This document shows positions 58,201 through 64,000 of a stretch of 64,000 bases of DNA, piece by piece. Where the stretch lies: contig NC_092471.1 of the NCBI RefSeq assembly GCF_047495875.1, positions 20,052,501-20,116,500 on the forward strand, in the 5' to 3' direction. This DNA is from Pithys albifrons albifrons. Its lineage: Eukaryota > Chordata > Aves > Passeriformes > Thamnophilidae. The notes beneath the pieces are model-generated. The model was not told the DNA's origin and did no database searches. It was given only the letters and a program-made list of their open reading frames with translations. The position numbers and the translations under genes are program-made. Within the stretch, counting starts at the first letter, position 1; each line of letters starts with the position of its first letter.

Positions 58201-61200
58201 TGGATGACTTTGACACTAAACAGAAAACCATTTCATGTCAGCTAATATGAACAGACATTTTCTTTGAGGGTTTGCCCAAGTTGGTGGGTCTTAAGCATGG
58301 AAGGCCTCACTAGGAGAGAAGAAAAGGGTTTTTTTCTGACATTTTTATTCCTCTGTATTGTTTATTGAAACCCAACAACTTTATCCAAGAACAAAGCAAA
58401 CTTTTCTGGCTGTCCAGGAGGAAAAGGTTTCAAAGTTGACAAGTCCATTGACTGCAGTGTCTCCACAAGAGTGCTGTAAAAACAGATCAAACCCAAAAAT
58501 TAAAGAAAAAAAAAACATCCCAAAGGGAATTTTCTGTACACACAATTTTCTTTCTAGTGATACACACATAATCCTTTAGCATGGAAACAAAAATAAGGAC
58601 ATGAAAGAAAGAGACCCAACAGAGCAGCAGACCCCATACTTCAATCAGCTTTCAGAGATAACCTCAGCTCTTTAACTTTTTCATCTTCTGTGGTTGCAAA
58701 TGTTGGGAGACTGAACAAGATCCAAGGACCTTCCCTATGATCTTTCCCATAACAGGAAATTTATCCTATTTGAGCACTGTCTTGGTTTGAGATAAGCAAC
58801 TGCCAACCCCCCCAAGCACAGAGAGAAAAGCCTCCCTCCTAACACCAGGGAAAGGGAGGAAAAGAGAGGGGAAAGGAAAAAAAACACTTCAAACTGCATT
58901 TATACTAAATCTACATATATTTTTCACAGAAAGAAAGAGACAATTAGAAGAGAGTACAAATATTCACTCACACAAGTCTGCAACAACAAGTTCCCCACCT
59001 CAACTTCTTAACGAACACACAAATTCTACTGTCCTAACTACACATTACTTAAGAAGAAGCTTATTCCCCAGGGAGACAAACCCAAGCAGAAAGGAGAGAC
59101 CCAGAACAACACATTTTACTTTCCTGAGGTACCCTGTGAGCCAGTGGTGGGCCTGGTCCTCTCCATCCCCCCTGGGACAGCATCGTGTGTCCTCCCAAGA
59201 GGAGGCTGAGAAGTGACTGCCTTAACCACTCCCACACTGGTTCCTACTGCCCTGGAGATGATGCCATAATGTGGTATGGAATACAAAGTTACTGGCTAGA
59301 AGAGGTCAGCTGTTAGCCCAGCCCAGCTCAAGTCAGCTGACAGCTTAGGCCTAGTCCAGACTTCAGAGCCCAAATCTAGGCCCACCTGGGTGAACCCATA
59401 ACAGTTCTCCATCACAGAGCCAGAAAGAACTCTGCAACAATCTGTTACCTGCTATTATAAAGCTGCAAATGAGGCTCAAATGAGGCTTGGCACTGCCCAA
59501 CAAAAAAAAAAGAAAAATTCCTTCCTGTCTCCAAAGCTGACAGAAGCACCAAGGTAGTGAGTTTTAAGAAACTTGTTCAATATAAATGAATGCCAGGCCT
59601 AATCTGTTCAGAAAGGTCTTCTGAAACACACAAAATGCCATTTGCAGGGCAAAGGAAGAAGATGCAGACTGAAAACTGGGAGTTATATTTCCTCTGCCTT
59701 CAATTTAGAGGTTTTCTATTATTTCTAGAGTGCAGTCAATCATAGGGAAAACAGTAAGACCCAGTTCAAACAGGAAAGGAAATGAAACAACCAGTAGTCA
59801 GGATGAACACAAACTATCAAAAGGAGCTGGGTTTTTTGGTGGTGGTGACTTTTTCTTTGTGTTGTTTGCTTGGTGGTTTGTTTTGGGGATTTTTTTCAAT
59901 GTTTTTCGTTTGGTTGTTTTATTTTTTTCCCCTGAAGTGACAAGCAGTAGATCTGTGAAACTCTTTGTCAGAGGATTTAATGGATTCAGGAGGGTTAGAA
60001 GGGCAGCCTGAATAAGTCATTGAAAGACAGAAGTATTTTAGGTACTAACCACACAGCATCTGATCTTGGAATACCCCTGAATCAAAGTATGTAAGAGCAT
60101 TGGAAAGAAAGTAACAGAAGCACATACTGCATGTTCCTGCCCTTTTTCTGTTTTTGGCATATGGCCACTGCCAACAGGACACTGAGCTGTGTGGGCTCCT
60201 GATCTGTATCTGTAAGACCATTCCTGTTTTTTTCCTAAATACTCCAGCTACTTTTATTATGTCAGTGCATCTTTCCTTGTAAAGTCCATATAGCAAAAAT
60301 ATGAAATGGGGTCCTAAGTCAGCAGGAGGAATTGATTCTGTGTGATTTCTGGTACAAACTGATGGTCTGGGCTGTATTATTTCCAGACTTTGAAAAAGAA
60401 TCCAACAAATAGTGAGAAAGAGCAGAGACAGAGAAGAGCTGTTGGGTGCCTCTAGGATGCTACCTGATTGTTCCAACTTCAACCACTTCTATTCAGCTTA
60501 AATTCTTCTTTTAATCTGAACACGTGTGCCCTCAAATCAAAAAATTAATTAGAAGGGGCCATGGTGAAAGGCTTGGTAATCTGGTAAATTAGTGCCTGAT
60601 GTTAATCTATCCACTCTGAGGATCCAATGTACAAACAAATGGAGGTGACAAAGAATGATGTGTATTTTCTTGGTACATTCTCAATCTGCAGTAACACAGA
60701 GTGAGTGTGCTGAGCACTTGCCCAGCCAGGACAGCCACAGCAGCTCCATCCATACCTGCAGTTGCAGCACAGCACGTGCCCCTCTCTGTGGAGCTGTTTG
60801 GCCAGTTCAAGCTGATGGTTGTTCATCAGCTTGTCATTTATTACTACTATGAGTGGTTTTCCTTTTTCTAGAGCCTCCAGACAACTCCCAGCACCTACAA
60901 GAGAAACAGAACACACAGTGAGAGATGAAATTTCCTACTTGCTCCTGAATCAGGGGAGATTCTTGGAGACGGGTATTTAACGACCCACCTCTAATTGTGG
61001 ACCTCAACATTCACAGCCCACCCCGAGCCTCACAACCTTCTTGCCACGGACCTCCACTGGCCAAGGGGCTGTACCTGCGTGGCTGATCACCAGGTCGGCG
61101 CTCTGCAGGTCCTCGGCCAGAGAGTCCTTGAAGCGGAATTCTTGCACCTCCAGGGCCTGGGTGCCGCGGGGCAGCGGCGCGGGCAGCGCTCCCCGGCCCA

Positions 61201-63006
61201 CCTGCAGCACCAGCGTGTGGTACCCGCGGCTCTGCAGCACCTGCGGAGGCACAGGGAGGGCGAGGCTGATACTGGGGAGAGGAGGCGGGGGGGAGGGATA
61301 ACGGGGACAGAGGAGGCGGCGGGGAGGGATAACGGGGATAGAGGAGACGGCGGGGAGGGATAACGGGGAGTGAGGAGACGGCGGGGAGGGATAATGGGGG
61401 TAGAGGAGGCGGTGGGGAGGGATAACGGGGACAGAGGAGGCGGCGGGGAGGGATAATGGGGGTAGAGGAGGCGGCGGGGAGGGATAACGGGGAGTGAGGA
61501 GGCGGGGAGGGATAACGGGGATAGAGGAGGCGGTGGGGAGGGATAACGGGGACCGAGGAGGCGGCGGGGAGGGATAATGGGGGTAGAGGAGGCGGCGGGG
61601 AGGGATAACGGGGAGTGAGGAGGCGGCGGGGAGGGATAACGGGGGTAGAGGAGGCGGGGAGGGATAACGGGGAGCGAGGAGGCGGCGGGGAGGGATAACG
61701 GGGGTAGAGGAGACGGGGAGGGATAACGGGGATAGAGGAGGCGGTGGGGAGGGATAACGGGGACCGAGGAGGCGGCGGGGAGGGATAATGGGGGTAGAGG
61801 AGGCGGCGGGGAGGGATAACGGGGAGTGAGGAGGCGGCGGGGAGGGATAACGGGGGTAGAGGAGGCGGGGAGGGATAACGGGGAGCGAGGAGGCGGCGGG
61901 GAGGGATAACGGGGACAGAGGAGACGGCGGGGAGGGATAACGGGGATAGAGGAGACGGCGGGGAGGGATAACGGGGAGTGAGGAGGCGGCGGGGAGGGAT
62001 AACGGGGGTAGAGGAGACGGGGAGGGATAACGGGGATAGAGGAGGCGGGGAGGGATAACGGGGATAGAGGAGGCGGGGAGGGATAACGGGGATAGAGGAG
62101 GCGGCGGGGAGGGATAACGGGGAGCGAGAACGGGGACAGAGGCGGCAGGGAGGGATAACGGGGAGCGAGGAGGCGGCAGGGAGGGATAACGGGGACAGAG
62201 GAGACGGCGGGGAGGGATAACGGGGAGCGAGGAGGCGGCGGGGAGAGATGACGGGGATAGAGGAGGCGGGGAGGGATAACGGGGATAGAGGAGGCGGTGG
62301 GGAGGGATAACGGGGACCGAGGCGGCAGGAAGGGATAACGGGGACCGAGGAGGCGGCGGGGAGGGATAACGGGGAGCGAGGAGACGGCGGGGAGGGATAA
62401 CGGGGAGCGAGGAGGCGGCGGGGAGGGATAACGGGGACAGAGGAGACGGCGGGGAGGGATAACGGGGACAGAGGAGACGGCGGGGAGGGATAACGGGGAC
62501 AGAGGATGCGGCGGGGAGGGATAACGGGGAGCGAGGAGACGGCGGGGAGGGATAACGGGGAGCGAGGAGGCGGCGGGGAGGGATAACGGGGACCAAGGAG
62601 GGATGGAGGGGGTAAGCCCACCCGGGCACCTGGCCCAGCTCCCGGTAACCCGGGCCGGGAGCGCTGCCCCTCCCCTTCCCACTGGGCGCCACAGGTCGTC
62701 CCTCCCCTTCCTCTAGCGACACTTCACGCGTGTCCCCGTGGGCACCCGGAGCGGCTCCCACCGCCTCGAACAGCGCGGAAAAGGGCCCGGAGAGCGCGGG
62801 GGGCGCGGGAAAGGGCCGGAGGAACGAGGGAAATGGCCGGGAGAGTGCGGGCAGCTCCCGGGGCGCAGGAGGGAAGGGGAGAGGAATGGAGGGCCGGGCC
62901 GCAGCCGCGCTCTGTGCCGCCTCACCTGCAGCGCCGGCGGGGAGCGGGCGGTGGCGATCAGTTCGTCGAAGCTGGTGGTGCCCACGGTGACGAACACGGA
63001 CCCCAT
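33049..63006 (-). CDS. ALG13: ALG13 locus, all coding exons of both products
   Basis: Minus-strand gene with two coding units. Exons at 62926-63006, 61075-61240, 60756-60894 and 58362-58473 give the short glycosyltransferase (165 codons plus stop). Exons from 55299 down to 33049 (23 pieces) give an OTU-Tudor protein of 863 codons. In human both parts can be joined in a long product. Here exon 3 ends in phase 2, and the only in-frame AG before the OTU exon (55304) has no pyrimidine tract, so a joined product is not supported from sequence alone. The human polyproline tract is missing: exon 37095-37217 goes from AALPPVSE directly to YSCDPSGSD. The gene ends near TRPC5, tail to tail. Confidence 0.92.
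33408..33588 (-). CDS. ALG13: ALG13 exon L22
   Basis: 181 nt after [45 protein letters not shown], donor GTTAGT. Proline-rich tail. Confidence 0.9.
34408..34448 (-). CDS. ALG13: ALG13 exon L21 (41 nt)
   Basis: 41 nt after [22 protein letters not shown], donor GTAAGT. Found by its match to the mammalian [14 protein letters not shown] block; it corrects the phase between L20 (ends phase 1) and L22 (starts phase 0). Confidence 0.88.
37095..37217 (-). CDS. ALG13: ALG13 exon L20
   Basis: 123 nt after [28 protein letters not shown], then [13 protein letters not shown], donor GTAATG. The long polyproline run found here in human is absent. Confidence 0.88.
38426..38597 (-). CDS. ALG13: ALG13 exon L19
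   Basis: 172 nt after [27 protein letters not shown], an Ala/Ser-rich run, then [15 protein letters not shown] plus one base, donor GTAGAG. The IQPLFVSPPTHGRP block of mammals is recognisable. Confidence 0.86.
38902..38964 (-). CDS. ALG13: ALG13 exon L18
   Basis: 63 nt after [29 protein letters not shown], donor GTAGTA. Phase 0 both sides, so it could be skipped in frame. Confidence 0.82.
39554..39609 (-). CDS. ALG13: ALG13 exon L17
   Basis: 56 nt after [27 protein letters not shown], donor GTAAGG. Aligns with the DYETSGVYSTTASTANL block. Confidence 0.84.
39740..39775 (-). CDS. ALG13: ALG13 exon L16 (36 nt)
   Basis: 36 nt after CCTTGTAG: completes G, then [11 protein letters not shown] plus one base, donor GTAAGT. 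Aligns with RYHEEYLYRAEP of mammals. Confidence 0.82.
40216..40348 (-). CDS. ALG13: ALG13 exon L15
   Basis: 133 nt after GCTTTCAG: Ser-rich segment [20 protein letters not shown] and an EEEEE run, donor GTGAGT. Homology to mammals is weak; phases fit L14 and L16. Confidence 0.82.
42290..42446 (-). CDS. ALG13: ALG13 exon L14
   Basis: 157 nt after [51 protein letters not shown], donor GTAAGT. Part of this exon and its upstream intron have a degenerate second copy at 31.3-31.6 kb. Confidence 0.9.
42583..42708. repeat. 18-bp minisatellite, about seven units
   Basis: Unit CCGTGGGCCCACCACCCT, nearly identical copies, in the ALG13 intron between exons L13 and L14, about 140 bp from the L14 acceptor. 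Confidence 0.95.
43020..43254 (-). CDS. ALG13: ALG13 exon L13
   Basis: 235 nt after [46 protein letters not shown], ending GFGLS plus two bases, donor GTAGGA. Basic, low-complexity segment after Tudor. Confidence 0.9.
43922..44049 (-). CDS. ALG13: ALG13 exon L12
   Basis: 128 nt after TTTGTGCAG: completes K, then [30 protein letters not shown], donor GTTAGT. The acceptor and first 20 bp of this exon are part of the last unit of a six-fold 54-bp tandem array. This start is chosen because it restores the LANLKPV frame from L11; the other two frames through the repeat are non-homologous. Confidence 0.88.
44030..44353. repeat. 54-bp minisatellite, six units, carrying a splice acceptor
   Basis: Six almost identical 54-bp units. 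On the minus strand each holds GGGTTCTTTGTGCAG followed by ACACACAGTTCCTTTGGCAA, that is, the acceptor and first 20 bp of ALG13 exon L12. Confidence 0.96.
44997..45097 (-). CDS. ALG13: ALG13 exon L11 (Tudor core)
   Basis: 101 nt after [27 protein letters not shown] and on to TVFVEELAE plus two bases, donor GTAAGC. Tudor domain core. A 24-bp array ends about 20 bp before the acceptor. Confidence 0.92.
45116..45290. repeat. 24-bp minisatellite, seven units, next to an acceptor
   Basis: Unit AACTCTGCATCAGAAAACTG plus CCTA. Ends about 20 bp before the acceptor of Tudor exon L11. On the gene strand every unit reads TTTTCTGATGCAG, an acceptor-like string. Confidence 0.95.
46111..46175 (-). CDS. 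ALG13: ALG13 exon L10 (Tudor start)
   Basis: 65 nt after [30 protein letters not shown], donor GTTAGT. Beginning of the Tudor beta barrel. Confidence 0.9.
47367..47475 (-). CDS. ALG13: ALG13 exon L9
   Basis: 109 nt after [27 protein letters not shown], then [15 protein letters not shown], donor GTATCT. Precedes the Tudor domain. Confidence 0.9.
48135..48210 (-). CDS. ALG13: ALG13 exon L8
   Basis: 76 nt after ATTACTTAG: acidic linker [19 protein letters not shown] and on to EEEK, donor GTTTGT. Little similarity to mammals here; supported by splice signals and phase fit (completes the L7 codon and ends in phase 0). Confidence 0.8.
48629..48846. repeat. 22-bp minisatellite, about ten units
   Basis: Unit CCCCCAAACAAAAACACAAA plus AG. 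Strong strand asymmetry: A/C only on the given strand, apart from one G per unit. Followed by AAAC-rich sequence to 48920. In the ALG13 intron between L7 and L8. Confidence 0.95.
49217..49397 (-). CDS. ALG13: ALG13 exon L7
   Basis: 181 nt after [44 protein letters not shown], ending NPSEK plus two bases at GTAGTA. Transition from the OTU fold to the linker. Confidence 0.88.
49733..49814 (-). CDS. ALG13: ALG13 exon L6 (OTU histidine)
   Basis: 82 nt after [27 protein letters not shown] and on to AAICQ, donor GTAAAC. GHYDSVY carries the OTU catalytic His. Confidence 0.9.
51525..51597 (-). CDS. ALG13: ALG13 exon L5
   Basis: 73 nt after TTATCTAG: completes [15 protein letters not shown] and continues to TDNGFEDK, then GTGAGA. 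OTU domain. Confidence 0.9.
52513..52559 (-). CDS. ALG13: ALG13 exon L4
   Basis: 47 nt after [23 protein letters not shown] plus two bases, then GTAAGT. OTU domain, aligned with the [15 protein letters not shown] block of the mammalian protein. Confidence 0.88.
53270..53320 (-). CDS. ALG13: ALG13 exon L3
   Basis: 17 codons, [17 protein letters not shown], between TTGAAAG and GTAAGA. Phase 0 both sides. OTU domain. Confidence 0.9.
54061..54144 (-). CDS. ALG13: ALG13 exon L2
   Basis: 28 codons, [19 protein letters not shown] and on to KFQS, between TTCCAG and GTAAGT. Its 5' edge and acceptor are duplicated 63 bp upstream (see findings). Confidence 0.9.
54104..54221. repeat. Two-copy direct repeat over the L2 acceptor
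   Basis: 54104-54157 and 54167-54221 share GCTTTCCTGACTTCC, GATGAATTT and AACAGCTGG with about 85-90% identity. The first copy is the real 5' edge of ALG13 exon L2; the second is a decoy. Confidence 0.85.
54218..54640. repeat. Direct repeat of about 105 bp in the CpG-rich intron
   Basis: 54218-54320 and 54525-54640 share GTTACAAAGG, AAGGAGAACA, CTCAGAGTTTAT, AGGCTTATTTTACCC and AAAGACCAA. Together with the neighbouring arrays this shows repeated local rearrangement. Confidence 0.85.
54707..55150. repeat. 49-bp GC-rich minisatellite, about nine units
   Basis: Unit contains ACTCAGCTCAGCACAGCCCG and GGCTCGGGTGGGCTC, with variants carrying an extra CTCAG. It begins right after the donor of the OTU exon at 55159. 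Confidence 0.95.
55159..55299 (-). CDS. ALG13: ALG13 OTU exon (L1), probable first coding exon
   Basis: 47 codons from ATG at 55299 to SEQ|GTGGGC. Holds the OTU nucleophile motif KDASC. It is CpG-rich. A 49-bp minisatellite begins directly after the donor. Confidence 0.88.
55300..55520 (-). promoter_or_regulatory. ALG13: Internal CpG island before the OTU exon, candidate second promoter
   Basis: GC- and CpG-dense sequence directly upstream of the OTU ATG. It includes three copies of a 14-bp unit, GCTAATGAGGGCCC-like, at about 55343-55386. No good splice acceptor in the right phase is visible, which favours a transcription start here over an internal exon. Confidence 0.5.
55560..57035. repeat. 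Array of about 73-bp units split by a CR1
   Basis: Units with CTGACCCGCATAACCAG or CTGACCTACATAACCAG, ACATCAGCCCAG and TTACTCAGCATTCCCTGTG occur at 55560-55765 and again at 56838-57035, on either side of the CR1 at 55768-56833. Confidence 0.85.
55768..56833 (+). mobile_element. CR1 LINE 3' part with fold-back insert
   Basis: Sense CR1 starting at GCAAATTTGCTGATGACACC (the FADDT region of RT) and ending ATTCTATGATTCTGT. Fold-back insert 56220-56391, between direct repeats 56186-56219 and 56392-56425. Inserted in a minisatellite of about 73-bp units that continues on both sides. Confidence 0.88.
57489..57702 (-). mobile_element. CR1 LINE 3' fragment
   Basis: ATAGAATCAGAATAGTTTGG through GCCATGGGCAGGGGCACCTT to GAGAATTCCTCCCCAATATC. 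No coding remnant. Confidence 0.83.
58344..58366 (-). terminator. ALG13: Poly(A) signals of short ALG13 mRNA
   Basis: Two AATAAA hexamers on the minus strand, one overlapping the stop codon (58361-58366) and one 17 bp further (58344-58349), followed by T-rich sequence. They imply an extremely short 3' UTR for the short form. Confidence 0.6.
58362..58473 (-). CDS. ALG13: ALG13 short-form terminal exon
   Basis: 112 nt after TTTACAG. Reads [16 protein letters not shown], then [21 protein letters not shown] and TAA (58364-58362). It closely matches the C-terminal tail of the human 165-residue form. It lies outside the OTU-Tudor exon series and would be skipped in any joined long mRNA. An LTR (58778-59403) sits 305 bp upstream in its intron. 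Confidence 0.9.
58362..63006 (-). CDS. ALG13: ALG13 short form, UDP-GlcNAc transferase catalytic subunit
   Basis: Joins 62926-63006, 61075-61240, 60756-60894 and 58362-58473: 498 nt, 165 residues plus TAA, the usual length of the short human form. It is the cytosolic catalytic subunit that is held at the ER by membrane protein ALG14 and adds the second GlcNAc to GlcNAc-PP-dolichol in N-glycan assembly. Visible signs are the N-terminal [17 protein letters not shown] strand-loop, [20 protein letters not shown] (the donor nucleotide-binding HAGAGS loop), [19 protein letters not shown], and the tail [20 protein letters not shown]. In yeast the C-terminal helix of this protein is needed for ALG14 binding. 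No frame breaks. The terminal exon was recovered only by splicing and is far from the third exon (2.3 kb). Confidence 0.92.
58778..59403 (-). mobile_element. LTR, family B, copy 2 (in ALG13 intron)
   Basis: About 626 bp from TGTCTTGG to CATAACA, same orientation as copy 1. It lies between ALG13 exon 3 and the short-form terminal exon. The TATA-bearing strand is the ALG13 sense strand. Confidence 0.75.
59404..60755 (-). other. ALG13 intron 3, nothing recognised
   Basis: No match to the additional human exon that can extend exon 3 toward the OTU part was found here or in 57.7-58.3 kb. T- and A-rich low complexity at 59830-59930. Confidence 0.45.
60756..60894 (-). CDS. ALG13: ALG13 exon 3
   Basis: 139 nt after TCTTGTAG. 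Completes the [11 protein letters not shown] nucleotide-binding loop, then [24 protein letters not shown] and a Cys-rich end (VLCCNC). Donor GTATGG, phase 2. It joins the short-form terminal exon at 58473 in frame (AG|C). Confidence 0.92.
61075..61240 (-). CDS. ALG13: ALG13 exon 2
   Basis: 166 nt after TCCGCAG, starting [17 protein letters not shown] and ending ...DLVISHA plus one base before GTAC. GC-rich, unlike the third exon. The 31-bp minisatellite of intron 1 stops only about 20 bp from the acceptor. Confidence 0.92.
61262..62610. repeat. 31-bp G-rich minisatellite, about 43 units
   Basis: Unit GGGGAGGGATAACGGGG followed by ATAGAGGAGACGGC, with point variants. Fills most of ALG13 intron 1. 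All three minus-strand frames stay open because the period is 31, so ORFs of over 500 codons here are not genes. Confidence 0.97.
62926..63006 (-). CDS. ALG13: ALG13 exon 1 (start)
   Basis: 27 codons from ATG at 63006-63004 ([20 protein letters not shown]...) to CTGCAG|GTGAG. The start gives the canonical N-terminal beta strand of the GT-B fold. GC-rich surroundings fit a CpG promoter. Phase 0 end. Confidence 0.92.
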
Positions 63007-63080
63007 GGCCGTGGGCTCGGGGCCGACCGCGGGGCCACCAGAGGGCGCAGCGCCCCGCCCGCAATGGCGGCCCTGGAGGG
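63007..63080 (-). promoter_or_regulatory. ALG13: ALG13 CpG-type promoter region
   Basis: CpG-dense, TATA-less sequence before the ALG13 ATG, continuous with CpG-dense intron 1 (62.64-62.92 kb). Transcription start inferred only from position and composition. Confidence 0.5.
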
Positions 63081-63084
63081 GTCG

Positions 63085-63335
63085 GACCGGCCTGGAGGGG
63101 CTGGGCCAGGGGCAGAGGGGCCGGGCCGGAGTGCAGGGGCGGTCCTGAGGGCGGAGGGGCTGGGCCGGGGGCGGAGGGACCTGAAGCGGAGGGGCCGGGC
63201 CGAGGCTGGAGGGGCCGGGCCGAGGGCGGAGGGACCTGAAGCGGAGGGGCCGGGCCGAGGCTGGAGGGGCCGGGTTGAGGCGGAGCGGCCGAGCCGGAGA
63301 GGCTGGGCCTGAAGCGGAGGGGCCGGGCCGAGGTC
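63085..63335. repeat. Degenerate GGAGGGGCCGGGCC repeats upstream of ALG13
   Basis: Irregular units of about 15-30 bp around GAGGGGCCGGGCCGAGG. GC-rich, close to the ALG13 promoter. Confidence 0.8.
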
Positions 63336-63410
63336 AGCGCGCTGCCCTGCTCTGCTGCGGCTGCCGATCTTCACAGTTCCCTTCCCCTTCTCGCCGCCAG
63401 GGGAGGGCAC

Positions 63411-64000
63411 AGGTGAGGGCTGATCCGGGCACAGGTGAGGGCTGACCCGGGCACAGGGGTGGGCTGACCCGGACACAGGTGGGGGCTGACCCGGGCACAG
63501 GGGTGGGCTGACCCGGGCACAGGTGAGGGCTGACCCGGGCACAGGTGAGGGCTGACCCGGGCACAGGGGTGGGCTGACCCGGGCACAGGTGAGGGCTGAC
63601 CCGGGCACAGGGGTGGGCTGACCGGGCACAGGTGGGGGCTGACCCGGGCACAGGTGGGGGCTGACCCGGGCACAGATGGGGGCTGACCCGGGCACAGGTG
63701 GGGGCTGACCCGGACACAGGTGAGGGCTGACCCGGACACAGGTGAGGGCTGACCCGGACACAGGGGTGGGCTGACCCGGGCACAGGGGTGGGCTGACCCG
63801 GGCACAGGTGGGGGCTGACCCGGACACAGGGGTGGGCTGACCCGGGCACAGGTGGGGGCTGACCCGGGCACAGGGGTGGGCTGACCGGGCACAGGTGGGG
63901 GCTGACCCGGGCACAGGGGTGGGCTGACCCGGGCACAGGTGGGGGCTGACCCGGGCACAGGGGTGGGCTGACCGGGCACAGGTGGGGGCTGACCCGGACA
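63411..64000. repeat. 21-bp minisatellite, about 28 units, running off the window
   Basis: Unit GCTGACCCGGGCACAGGTGGG with variants (GGACAC, GGGGTGGGCT and a one-base-short form). Continues past the right end. Confidence 0.96.

Noticed and set aside
24539..59403. The two family B LTRs as ends of one provirus
   Set aside because: They are 34 kb apart with ALG13 between them and no gag-pol-env sequence; they are independent insertions.
59730..60011. 93-codon ORF ([13 protein letters not shown]...)
   Set aside because: Phe/Gly-rich chance ORF through T/G-rich low-complexity sequence in an ALG13 intron; no splice or homology support.
61004..63064. Minus-strand ORFs up to 686 codons, Pro/Ser/Leu-rich
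   Set aside because: Generated by the 31-bp minisatellite in ALG13 intron 1. Only the ends overlap real exons 1 and 2.
63334..63979. Minus-strand ORFs of about 200 and 318 codons
   Set aside because: Products of the 21-bp array; no unique sequence or gene signals.

Overview
This is nuclear DNA from a songbird (order Passeriformes). Evidence for the assignment: spliced vertebrate-type genes, at least eleven 3'-truncated CR1 LINE copies, a tRNA-Ile-headed SINE with a CR1-like tail (the TguSINE1 type, described from passerines), and solo LTRs with 5-bp target-site duplications of the ERVL kind. Two protein genes are present, arranged tail to tail: the end of TRPC5 on the + strand and all recognisable coding exons of ALG13 on the - strand. 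The same convergent pair lies on human Xq23, so the locus is the avian counterpart of that region (in passerines probably chromosome 4A; this last point is inference from synteny).

Region by region. 1-9.4 kb is TRPC5 intron with CR1 copies and one solo LTR. 9.4-16.0 kb holds the last four coding exons of TRPC5 (TRP box to the C-terminal VTTRL), separated by an intron with a 30-unit 24-bp minisatellite, an LTR with a SINE inside it, and a CR1. 16-33 kb is the convergent intergenic interval: probable TRPC5 3' UTR, an ancient MIR-type SINE, LTRs, CR1s, a SINE interrupted by an LTR, and a broken extra copy of an ALG13 exon. 33.0-55.3 kb carries 23 ALG13 exons coding an OTU-Tudor protein (863 codons, reading frame closes exactly). 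54-57 kb is a CpG-rich, heavily rearranged stretch that looks like an internal promoter. 58.4 kb is the terminal exon of the short glycosyltransferase form, and 60.8-63.0 kb are its first three exons (165 codons). 63.1-64 kb is GC-rich minisatellite upstream of the promoter.

How the parts work together. Short ALG13 is the catalytic subunit that, with ALG14, adds the second GlcNAc to dolichol-PP-GlcNAc at the ER. The downstream exons code a separate OTU/Tudor/low-complexity polypeptide; from the visible splice signals it most likely starts from its own CpG promoter. TRPC5 is a receptor-operated, Ca2+-permeable cation channel and has no evident functional tie to ALG13.

The most unusual feature is the number of local duplications placed on ALG13 splice acceptors: a 54-bp unit amplified six times that carries the acceptor and the exon start, a 24-bp array directly before another acceptor, a duplicated decoy acceptor at a third exon, and a displaced pseudo-exon beyond the 3' end. 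A second unusual feature is a CR1 subfamily whose copies share an internal fold-back insertion. All family names come from recognition of the sequence; no database search was run.
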